Positions 1 to 6,064 of a DNA stretch of 12,384 nt are shown piece after piece (position 1 is the first letter of the stretch; the number at the start of each line of letters is the position of its first letter). The notes beneath the pieces were generated by a model. It searched no databases, was not told the DNA's origin, and was given only the letters and a program-made list of their open reading frames with translations. Location: positions 1 through 12,384 of the forward strand of contig JAAZLY010000029.1 of NCBI GenBank assembly GCA_012799115.1, read 5' to 3'. A program made the position numbers and the translations under genes. The DNA comes from Bacillota bacterium. Lineage in GTDB: Bacteria > Bacillota > Limnochordia > Darwinibacteriales > Darwinibacteriaceae.

Positions 1-425
1 ATTACGCCAACCTAGATCAGCTCTGCGAAGGGACCAAGCATTTCCCCTATCACAGGCTTGGGGGCGGGGCAGACTTGGGAGCTTTTGTACAGGCTTTGGC
101 TGGAGACGATCCCATTTCACAAGAGAAGGTCTTTGCAGACCTAACGAACCTGCTCAAACTAGGAACGATATCTTTTGCAGAGTACAAGCAAAAGGGTTTG
201 CCCGTATCCTTTGTAACGGAGCAAACCAAGTGGGGTAAGGATCATTTTGGCGAGAATAAGATTTTTACAGGTATTCAGATCTGGGATATCCCGGAAACCG
301 AAATTAAGGACACAATTGAGGCCGCACTTCAGGGCGGTGCAGATGGGCTCTTCTTTTATTGCTATGGCTGGGCCACTTTGAAGGCTTTAGATGCGGTGGG
401 AGAGTTCTTGCGAGGAATGGAATAA
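1..425 (+). CDS. Unrecognised protein, C-terminal part (left edge truncated)
   Basis: The frame is open from the left edge (first full codon at position 3) to TAA at 423-425, so about 140 C-terminal residues are visible and the true start lies outside the window. An internal TTG at 75 is not a convincing start because the frame continues upstream with protein-like sequence. The last 55 residues carry a hydrophobic strand (IFTGIQIWDI), an amphipathic helix, then GADGLFFYCYG and a final helix. This strand-helix-strand-helix pattern is common at the end of (beta/alpha)8 barrels, including uncharacterised glycoside-hydrolase-like proteins. The barrel idea is inference; no catalytic motif is visible and I do not recognise the family. 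A GC-rich hairpin follows 20 bases after the stop, consistent with the end of a transcription unit. Confidence 0.7.
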   Translation, partial: YANLDQLCEGTKHFPYHRLGGGADLGAFVQALAGDDPISQEKVFADLTNLLKLGTISFAEYKQKGLPVSFVTEQTKWGKDHFGENKIFTGIQIWDIPETEIKDTIEAALQGGADGLFFYCYGWATLKALDAVGEFLRGME

Positions 426-445
426 TGAAATAGACTGATACTAAG

Positions 446-476
446 GCCACCTCAAGGGCGATTTTCCGGAGGTGGC
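446..476 (+). terminator. Hairpin after the first gene, probable terminator
   Basis: GCCACCTC (446-453) pairs perfectly with GAGGTGGC (469-476) across a 15-base loop. The following bases, TGATTACTTTGTATT, are only moderately T-rich, so this is a plausible but not textbook intrinsic terminator. It lies 20 bases after the stop of the upstream gene. Confidence 0.5.
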
Positions 477-550
477 TGATTACTTTGTATTAAAGATTTG
501 TGATACTTAGGGAACCCCTGGGTACAATGCGTTAAATGTCAAGAGTTCGG

Positions 551-579
551 TTGAAACTAGCGAAAATCGGGTGTATACT
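551..579 (+). promoter_or_regulatory. Sigma-A/sigma-70-like promoter
   Basis: TTGAAA (551-556), a 17-base spacer and TATACT (574-579) give 5/6 matches in each hexamer at optimal spacing. The predicted transcript start is near 586. No long gene follows on this strand before the convergent ABC operon, so the promoter would drive a small RNA or a very small gene. Confidence 0.5.
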
Positions 580-585
580 CTCTAT

Positions 586-876
586 TAAGTGTTATAAAGG
601 GCAAAAGGAACATTGGCATCTGTCGTCATCTGTTTTCTAGTCCTTATAACGCTCGGCTTTCCGGTGGATCATCGCAATTTGGGTCGCGCTTCGGGTTTTA
701 GAGTCTTTTGTCTATCAACTAGGACTACATAACATCGTGAGAATGTGTCACCAGCCCCCTAGCGATCCCTTTTTGGATGATTCCACTGGATTTTTCGCGT
801 CTACTTGTCAAATTGCGCGCGGGACAGACCTTCACACAATCTGAAGAATAATGAACCCGCCTCGAAGGGCGGGTTC
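586..876 (+). ncRNA. Candidate structured small RNA or leader without a known gene
   Basis: This covers most of the 500-base stretch between the first gene and the convergent ABC operon. Immediately after the predicted transcript start, 588-600 pairs with 642-653 in a 12-bp stem with one G-T wobble and one bulged A (AGTGTTATAA/TTATAACGCT core). A second, perfect 9-bp inverted repeat, CGCAATTTG (673-681) with CAAATTGCG (809-817), encloses a region with short local hairpins. The hairpin at 853-876 could end the RNA. A 39-codon frame (TTG at 613, TAA at 730-732) has AAAAGGA five bases or so upstream and a hydrophobic N-terminus, so a tiny protein is an alternative. It matches no RNA family I can identify (not 6S, tmRNA, RNase P or SRP by visible motifs). 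Confidence 0.25.
853..876 (-). terminator. Intrinsic terminator of the DUF169/ABC operon
   Basis: GAACCCGCC (853-861) and GGCGGGTTC (868-876) form a perfect 9-bp GC-rich stem with a six-base loop. Read on the - strand the stem is followed by ATTATTCTTC, a T-rich tail. It lies about 55 bases beyond the stop of the ATPase gene that ends the operon. Read on the + strand the tail is not T-rich at first, so function in that direction is less certain. Confidence 0.7.
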
Positions 877-931
877 CGTATGCACGCTTGTGTTTTATGC
901 GCGTATCTGTGATATTTTCTTTTCGGGCAGT

Positions 932-1951
932 CTATGAATCGAAACGAAGAATTTTGTCAGCCAAGATTCGCAGGTGGACTTTTTCTCCAATGGCAAAGCT
1001 CGTCGCTTTGTCAACCAACACATCCACATTCAGTTCTACACCCTCGGTCTCTACTCCAAATCTCATAATGGCCCCTTGTGGCACAGAACTTGTGATAACT
1101 CCTTCAAAAATATGCCCACTGCCGGCGTCGGTAAACTTCTGTTTCTCAAGTTCAATGGCTTCGGGTCGTAGGGCGACAGTCCTACCTTCTTGATACCTTC
1201 CCTGGGTGATCCTGCGAAAATCTCTGGCATCAATGACATTGTAGTTGCCCATGAACGTAGCCACATACTCACTTGTTGGCTCCAGATAGAGATCGTTTGA
1301 CGTGCCTGATTGTTCGATCACTCCATCGCTAAACAGATGAATGGTATCCGACATCCTCATGGCCTCTTCTTGATCGTGGGTCACAAGAATCGAGGTCATT
1401 TCAAACTTTTTGTGAATGTCCTTCACTGTGAGTTGGAGGGACTTACGCAACTTTGCATCGATGGCATTGAAGGGTTCGTCTAGGAGCAAGATCTTTGGTT
1501 TCATAACGAGGGTTCTGGCAAGTGCAACCCTTTGCCGTTCTCCGCCTGAAAGATGTGCTGGAAAGCTCTTGGCTTTATCCATTAGATTCATAGACTCAAG
1601 GACGGAATTGACTTCTGTCCTAATTTCCTCTTTGGGCATCTTCTTTAACTTCAGACCGTAGGCCACATTGTCATAGACAGTCATGGTGGGAAACAGGCAA
1701 TACGCTTGGAAAATCATGCCGATATTTCTGTCCCGAGGATTCCTATAGGTAATGTCTTCTCCGTCAAGGAAGATGCGGCCTGAGTCGATACTGTTTAACC
1801 CGGCGATGGATCGTAACAGAGTGGTCTTACCACAACCTGAAGGTCCCAAGAGCGTGACAAACTCGTTTTTCTCTATAGAGAGATTGATGTTCTTCAACAC
1901 CCTATGGTTATCAAAGGACTTACAGACGTTCAGAACCTCTAAGTAACTCAT
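932..1951 (-). CDS. ABC transporter ATPase with C-terminal TOBE-like domain
   Basis: Cytoplasmic ATPase that powers an importer. The 339 residues show Walker A GPSGCGKT (36-43), Q-loop Q82, signature LSGGE (134-138), Walker B ILLLDEP (154-160), a D-loop with Asp165 and the switch histidine H192. Residues from about 240 to 339 form a TOBE-like regulatory tail, marked by VALRPEAIEL near 259-268 and a beta-rich segment after it. That tail and the length are typical of PotA/FbpC/MalK-class ATPases. SsuB/TauB-type ATPases, the usual partners of the adjacent permease and binding protein, are about 250 residues and lack it. The ATG at 1951 follows GGGAG; the stop of the binding-protein gene lies inside this Shine-Dalgarno region, 8 bases before the start, so translation is probably coupled. 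Last gene of the operon; substrate unknown. Confidence 0.93.
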   Translation of the reverse strand: MSYLEVLNVCKSFDNHRVLKNINLSIEKNEFVTLLGPSGCGKTTLLRSIAGLNSIDSGRIFLDGEDITYRNPRDRNIGMIFQAYCLFPTMTVYDNVAYGLKLKKMPKEEIRTEVNSVLESMNLMDKAKSFPAHLSGGERQRVALARTLVMKPKILLLDEPFNAIDAKLRKSLQLTVKDIHKKFEMTSILVTHDQEEAMRMSDTIHLFSDGVIEQSGTSNDLYLEPTSEYVATFMGNYNVIDARDFRRITQGRYQEGRTVALRPEAIELEKQKFTDAGSGHIFEGVITSSVPQGAIMRFGVETEGVELNVDVLVDKATSFAIGEKVHLRILADKILRFDS

Positions 1952-1959
1952 GTTTCTCC

Positions 1960-2958
1960 CTACTTGTGTGCTTCTTCGACAAACCGCATATCAATGATGC
2001 TATCGTAGCCGATCGTACCGTTCAATACCCCGGTTTTGATGGAGAATCTCTCCATAGCATCAAATCCTTCTCTGGAGATGCGGCCATCTGGGGTACGGGA
2101 GAATCTAACGAGTTCCAGTCTCTCCAAAAGGTCGGCTTTGGTACTTCCATCGTGATAAGGCAGTAAGATTTCAACGAGCTCTTCATCGCTATGGGAGTTG
2201 ACCCAGTCAATTCCTTTCATAACAGCATTGATGAAAGCTTGTACGATCTCGGGATTCTCATCCACGAATTTTTTCGTGGCAGTAATGATGGAGCCTTCGA
2301 ATTTTTCCGAACCGAATACTTTTTGCTTGGTTTCTACATCGGCGCCGTCAATAAGGATGTTTGCACCAGCTGCCAAGAACTTGGGCTTATTGGCATGATC
2401 CATGTATGCTGCGTCAATCGTTCCTCTTTCCAGAGCAGCGATGGAAGCACCGTATTGCATTTGAGCAAAGGTCACATCGTTTTCGGGGTCAAGGCCGGCG
2501 TTCTCTAGAATACTCCAGATAAAGGAGAAGGGGGCGGAACCGGGTGCTCCGGCAAAGACAACTTTATCTTTCAACTGGCTTGGATCGGTAATGTGTTTGG
2601 CACCGGCAAATCCATAGGTTCTAGTGGTGTCAAGAGCGATAATGATGCTTGACTCTAAACCTTGTTCTTGAGCTCTGAAAACAGGTTCTACTGAGAGCAT
2701 ACAAAACTGTGAATCCCCTGCATGCATACCTTGAAAAGCGATGGGCCCATCACCGTAGACGGCAAACTCTACGTCTAGGTTTTCTTCTGCAAAGAATCCA
2801 AGAACCTCGGCAATGTGTACAGGAGCATAGTTTAGACCCCGGAATTCCGAGACGACGATCTTGGTGGGTTTCGCTTCGGCAACTTGTCCCGCAAGTGGCA
2901 ATGCTAGTGCAAAGATCAAGAGTAGAACACTGATTCGTTTGATGTTTTTGAGATTCAT
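1960..2958 (-). CDS. NMT1/SsuA-type ABC substrate-binding protein
   Basis: Extracytoplasmic binding protein of 332 residues. The N-terminus has a signal peptide: K4, K7 and R8, a hydrophobic core at about 9-23, and a signal peptidase I site AEA at 27-29. There is no lipobox cysteine. The mature part starts with a beta-strand and the YAPVHIAEVLGFFAEENLDVEF pattern typical of nitrate/sulfonate/thiamine-precursor binding proteins (NMT1/THI5-like, SsuA-like): an early strand followed by a glycine-containing helix and 'DV' strand. Other family traits are a strand-loop segment VVFAGAPGS near 144-152 and IAALERGTIDAAYMD near 184-198. GAGGAG lies 8 bases before the ATG. It sits between the permease gene (79-base gap) and the ATPase gene (8-base gap). 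Ligand cannot be predicted; a small anion or heterocycle is typical of the family. Confidence 0.9.
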   Translation of the reverse strand: MNLKNIKRISVLLLIFALALPLAGQVAEAKPTKIVVSEFRGLNYAPVHIAEVLGFFAEENLDVEFAVYGDGPIAFQGMHAGDSQFCMLSVEPVFRAQEQGLESSIIIALDTTRTYGFAGAKHITDPSQLKDKVVFAGAPGSAPFSFIWSILENAGLDPENDVTFAQMQYGASIAALERGTIDAAYMDHANKPKFLAAGANILIDGADVETKQKVFGSEKFEGSIITATKKFVDENPEIVQAFINAVMKGIDWVNSHSDEELVEILLPYHDGSTKADLLERLELVRFSRTPDGRISREGFDAMERFSIKTGVLNGTIGYDSIIDMRFVEEAHK

Positions 2959-3037
2959 TTCTCCAACTCCTCGTAAATTAAGATTTGATGACAGCCTCGT
3001 TGATCATCATGCGATAACCAACATTTGCATTGAGTTG

Positions 3038-3844
3038 CTACTTTAGTTTCTCTGTTCCTAGGGTGGTGACAGTTCTCCACGCCAGGACCCTACGTTCAAC
3101 CAAGTCTAGAATCTTGTTCATGGTCAGGCCTAGGGCGAGTAGCACAAGGATACATGACATGACTCTGCTAATATTGAAGTAGGAGGTGGAATAGGTGATC
3201 ATCCAGCCTAATCCGCCTTTTGCACCAATATATTCGCCGATAATTGCTCCGACTAATCCTGCACTGACACCTCCCCTGAGACCAGATAAAATCCAAGGCA
3301 TACAGGAGGGCATGACGACAGTTCGCAGTGTTTCAAACTCTGTGGCCCCGAGTAAGTTGGCGGACTCGAGAATTCCCTTGTCCATTCCTTTAATTGCCCC
3401 ATATGTTGCCGAGAAGACATTGAAAAACACCATTAGACCAGCGAGGAAGATCTTTGATTGTAATCCCAAGCCAAACCACAAGACATAAATGGGTGCTAAG
3501 GCCAGTTGGGGAATGCAACTGAAAGCGGAAATAATGGGGGTGAAGATCTTTCCGGCAAAGTCAAAGTAACCGAAAAATGTGGCTAGGGCAATTCCGATGA
3601 TGCTGCCGAAGAAGATTCCTCCAAATACCTCCTTGATGGTGATGGAAGCATGCCTGTACAGCTGACCGCTGGTTGCGAAGGTGATGGAGTCCCTGACGAT
3701 TTCGCTAGGGTAACTTGTAAAGATAGGGTTGTAGTTACCGTAATTGGCAAAATACTCCCAAGCCAAGATTCCTGTCACAACAATGACCGTCCTAATGATC
3801 AGTGCGAGGTGCGCTGGATTTTTTTGCTTATCCTTGTTGTTCAT
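3038..3844 (-). CDS. ABC transporter permease, SsuC/TauC (BPD_transp_1) type
   Basis: Inner-membrane permease of an importer, 268 residues from ATG 3844. It has five to six hydrophobic segments and the cytoplasmic EAA loop that contacts the ATPase, seen as ESANLLGATEFETLRTVVMP and the following PWILSGLR. The WEYFANYGNYNPIFTSYPSEIV region after the first membrane segment and the GLGWMI motif near the end are typical of nitrate/sulfonate/taurine-type permeases. I chose ATG 3844 because AAAAGGGA lies 11 bases before it. The alternative ATG 3874, ten codons upstream, has no Shine-Dalgarno sequence and would overlap the DUF169 gene by 47 bases instead of 17. The overlap implies translational coupling. 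Confidence 0.9.
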   Translation of the reverse strand: MNNKDKQKNPAHLALIIRTVIVVTGILAWEYFANYGNYNPIFTSYPSEIVRDSITFATSGQLYRHASITIKEVFGGIFFGSIIGIALATFFGYFDFAGKIFTPIISAFSCIPQLALAPIYVLWFGLGLQSKIFLAGLMVFFNVFSATYGAIKGMDKGILESANLLGATEFETLRTVVMPSCMPWILSGLRGGVSAGLVGAIIGEYIGAKGGLGWMITYSTSYFNISRVMSCILVLLALGLTMNKILDLVERRVLAWRTVTTLGTEKLK

Positions 3845-4655
3845 TCTTGCGTCGTTCCCTTTTCTCTTTCTCATATTCAGTGTAGTACGTTTTGCCGTAG
3901 ACTACCTCTATTGGCTCGAGCTCTTGGGCCTGTAAGTTGCTGTTGATCTCTCTCTTCCTTTGATCCGTTTCCACTGCGTCTACTGTATGTTGGAGGCCTT
4001 CTACAACATCGGCAAATAGGCTAACTGGGACTCCAAGAATCGCTTCATCATCGCCCCAGTGGGCCAAATACCGCGTTCCCGAGCAAAACATAGACAAGTT
4101 GATGGTGTCATGGATCAGGGGATAGACTGTGGCCTCGACACATACACCTTGGTTTCCAGACATGCTAAGTGTCTTACTGATCCCATGGTTGTAGGCATAA
4201 CCTTGTAGAACTCGCATGAGTTCACGGGGATTACCAATGATAAGAATCACGTCGGGTTGGTCTGATTCACTGAAGTATTCTAAGGGCTGAACTAGAACGC
4301 CATAGGTGTTAGAAAGTACGTTAGATGTTTCTAAAGCAGCCCTCTTTGCGACGTTCTCGTCTCTAAACAGACCTAGGCTAAAAAGGTCTGTTCCATCCAA
4401 GAAGCTGTCGGTTGGTTTTTCAAATCCTAATGCCCTTGTGCTACCACCGCAGCCGGATCTTTGCTTGTCAAATTTGATGCGATGGCCTAGACTAGCGGAT
4501 TTCACCGCAACACAATAGGACAATGGGTTAATGAGATTGGTGACCGAATATGAGTCGAATTCTGCTTGATTCTTGAGCAGTTTGACTCCAACAATATCCC
4601 TCTTGAGATCTAAGAGGAGGTTGAGTTTCTTTGTATTGGTTGAAAACTGATCCAT
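3828..4655 (-). CDS. DUF169 family protein (COG2043-like)
   Basis: Uncharacterised family of about 220-280 residues found in anaerobic bacteria and archaea; this copy has 275. Family traits visible are the VGVKLLK strand near 22-28, a C48 in SYCVAV, SGCGGSTRALGFE with C69, the VILIIGNPRELMRVLQGY segment (136-153), C172 in GVCVEATV, and C191 in MFCSGTRYL. The four cysteines are evenly placed for a metal or iron-sulfur site, but no biochemical role is established to my knowledge. Residues from about 225 to 275 are charged and probably helical. No signal peptide is seen, so it is likely cytoplasmic. GGGGG lies about seven bases before the ATG. As the first gene of an ABC importer operon, with its end overlapping the permease gene, it may process or sense the imported compound; that is inference. 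Confidence 0.85.
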   Translation of the reverse strand: MDQFSTNTKKLNLLLDLKRDIVGVKLLKNQAEFDSYSVTNLINPLSYCVAVKSASLGHRIKFDKQRSGCGGSTRALGFEKPTDSFLDGTDLFSLGLFRDENVAKRAALETSNVLSNTYGVLVQPLEYFSESDQPDVILIIGNPRELMRVLQGYAYNHGISKTLSMSGNQGVCVEATVYPLIHDTINLSMFCSGTRYLAHWGDDEAILGVPVSLFADVVEGLQHTVDAVETDQRKREINSNLQAQELEPIEVVYGKTYYTEYEKEKRERRKNEQQG

Positions 4656-4744
4656 CGTCTGCCCCCTAGTGGAAAAATTCTTTGCTACTACTTCACCTGT
4701 ATGTGATTTTTTTGACTAACCGCCAACATGGTACCATAGGAGTC

Positions 4745-4774
4745 TTGGCAAGTCTAATCATGATTTCCTATACT
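4745..4774 (+). promoter_or_regulatory. Promoter of the DUF378 transcript
   Basis: TTGGCA (4745-4750), 18-base spacer, TATACT (4769-4774): 5/6 in each hexamer. The start would be near 4781. The -10 overlaps an imperfect inverted repeat, CCTATACT (4767-4774) with AGTATAAGG (4784-4792), around the start site, a possible operator. A divergent promoter for the DUF169 operon should also lie in this 273-base gap, but I find only weak candidates (TTGGCG about 17 bases from CATACA on the - strand). Confidence 0.5.
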
Positions 4775-4796
4775 TGGGCAGGTAGTATAAGGAGAA

Positions 4797-4919
4797 ATGA
4801 TAACGCCGAGAGAAGGGCCTATTCGCTGGCGTACCCACGTAATTTGGGGAAACAACTGCTATTTGCCTGTGCCGAATAAGATTTCTTGTTATGGAAATAC
4901 TAGGCTAAAAGCCAAATGA
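4797..4919 (+). CDS. Possible 40-codon leader ORF before DUF378
   Basis: ATG at 4797 to TGA at 4917-4919, encoding 40 residues starting MITPREGPIR. AAGGAG lies only two bases before the ATG, which is too close for efficient initiation. The ORF sits just inside the predicted transcript and ends nine bases before the first DUF378 start. The product is rich in polar and aromatic residues, has no membrane segment, and resembles nothing I know. It may be a translated leader or chance. Confidence 0.2.
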   Translation: MITPREGPIRWRTHVIWGNNCYLPVPNKISCYGNTRLKAK

Positions 4920-4928
4920 CGGGGTCAT

Positions 4929-5150
4929 ATGATGAATGGGTTGTCTAGACTTGCGCTACTCCTTGTGATTATCGGTGCCTTGAACTGGTTATTGGTCGGT
5001 CTCTTTCAGTGGGATCTCGTAGCCGCGGTCTTAGGCGGGGAAAGCATGAGGACTGCGTCTATGTTGAGTAGGATTGTCTATACTCTGGTAGGCATATCGG
5101 GTATCTATTCTCTCAGGTTCCTCTTTGGGGACAACAGAGTCAGTAACTGA
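4929..5150 (+). CDS. DUF378 family small membrane protein
   Basis: A 73-residue integral membrane protein of unknown function, of the length usual for DUF378 (YuzA-like) proteins. Two hydrophobic helices are visible, at about 6-27 (LALLLVIIGALNWLLVGLF) and 47-65 (LSRIVYTLVGISGIYSL). Between them lies the family-typical WDLVAAVLGG loop. The ALNW and LVGL patterns in helix 1 and SRIVYxLVG in helix 2 are diagnostic. Two ATG codons occur in tandem (4929 and 4932); the GGGG at 4921-4924 is 4 bases from the first and 7 from the second, so the second may be the real start. It is transcribed alone, from the promoter at 4745-4774 to the terminator at 5237-5260. Confidence 0.9.
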   Translation: MMNGLSRLALLLVIIGALNWLLVGLFQWDLVAAVLGGESMRTASMLSRIVYTLVGISGIYSLRFLFGDNRVSN

Positions 5151-5236
5151 GCCTGCTTGGGCTGGAAAAGGGTGTGTGAGGGCAAACTCGGGCCTCTTTG
5201 ATAGCATGTTGCTTTCATTCAATCCGCATTATACGA

Positions 5237-5260
5237 AGACCCCGGCGTTAGCCGGGGTCT
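5237..5260. terminator. Bidirectional intrinsic terminator
   Basis: AGACCCCGGC (5237-5246) and GCCGGGGTCT (5251-5260) form a perfect 10-bp stem with a GTTA loop. The + strand tail CACTCTTTAC and the - strand tail TTCGTATAAT are both moderately T-rich. It separates the convergent DUF378 and rsgA/GNAT units and starts seven bases after the GNAT stop. Confidence 0.8.
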
Positions 5261-5266
5261 CACTCT

Positions 5267-6064
5267 TTACGCGTTTCCCCACAATCGACCATGTTCTTGT
5301 AGGGTTGATCGGATGGTAGCCAAAGCCTCAGCATCGATTCCTCGGAGATTGGCAACTTGCTCCACGGCGATCCTGTGAAAATCACCGAGGTAGGTGAGCT
5401 TAAGTCCTTTTACTGATTCTTTGGCTTCTCCTTTAAGACGCTCCAGAAGTAGGTCAATTGGTACCTTACTCCGGGGTTTTTTGCTGGGAAAGCGTGCATC
5501 AAAGGCCATGACTTCGTCTTCTGGTAGATCTTCATACACTGCATCGAAATAGAGGCGGCCGGTAATGCCGTCTAATGATCCTGGAACAAGCTCCAGCGCC
5601 ATAATGGCTGGAAAGGTAGTTCCGTCTGCGGCGGTAATTCCAAAATCAGAAGCCCGCCTGAACCCGAGGCGGGGGTGGTAGTCGGGATGTCCAAAGATGA
5701 CGATGGCTCCAAAGCCAAGTCCGCGGGCTCTTTCGAAGCTCTCGCGCATCAGAGCCTTCCCAATACCCCTTCCTTGAAACTCGGGCAAGACCGACAGTGG
5801 ACCAAAAGACAACACCTCGTGTTCCACCCCTTCCGGGGAGACGATTTTGGACCTAGAATACATGATGTTCCCAACCAGTCGTCTATTCACTTCAGCTACA
5901 TAATCCAGTTCAGGAATAAAGGCGGAGCTATCGCGTAACTTGTGTACAAGATAGTGTTCGTCAATGTAGGGCCGGCAATCTGTGTTAATCCAAAAAGCCT
6001 CCCTGGTCAACTCTTCCACAGCACGATGGTCTGCGGCTTTTTCCAAACGTAGATGGATCACCAC
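5267..6064 (-). CDS. GNAT family N-acetyltransferase with C-terminal extension
   Basis: Transfers an acetyl group from acetyl-CoA to an unknown amine. The GNAT core covers about residues 3-165: strand LSFGPLSVLPEFQGRGIG contains the acetyl-CoA pyrophosphate loop QGRGIG (97-102), followed by the motif A helix and the IVIFGHPDYHPRLGF segment (121-135) typical of the YhbS/COG3153 group. Such proteins are often about 170-200 residues; here roughly 75 extra residues follow, mostly helical and charged. The GTG start at 6064 overlaps the rsgA stop by seven bases (GTGGTGA) and has GGGGTGA seven bases upstream inside rsgA, so the two are translated together. A ribosomal or assembly-factor substrate is possible from context but unproven. 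Confidence 0.88.
   Translation of the reverse strand: MVIHLRLEKAADHRAVEELTREAFWINTDCRPYIDEHYLVHKLRDSSAFIPELDYVAEVNRRLVGNIMYSRSKIVSPEGVEHEVLSFGPLSVLPEFQGRGIGKALMRESFERARGLGFGAIVIFGHPDYHPRLGFRRASDFGITAADGTTFPAIMALELVPGSLDGITGRLYFDAVYEDLPEDEVMAFDARFPSKKPRSKVPIDLLLERLKGEAKESVKGLKLTYLGDFHRIAVEQVANLRGIDAEALATIRSTLQEHGRLWGNA

Noticed and set aside
888..1193. 101-codon + strand frame opposite the TOBE-tailed ATPase
   Set aside because: Antisense to a clearly coding gene with full ABC motifs; its composition is a shadow of that gene.
2191..2508. 105-codon + strand frame opposite the first binding-protein gene
   Set aside because: Fully antisense to a recognised gene; no independent support.
4728..4737. 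Perfect 10-base palindrome ATGGTACCAT between the divergent DUF169 and DUF378 units
   Set aside because: Could be an operator, but it is short, stands alone, and is not placed convincingly on either promoter.
4682..4879. 65-codon + strand frame starting at TTG
   Set aside because: No ribosome binding site, it starts upstream of the predicted promoter start, and it overlaps the better placed 40-codon ORF in another frame.
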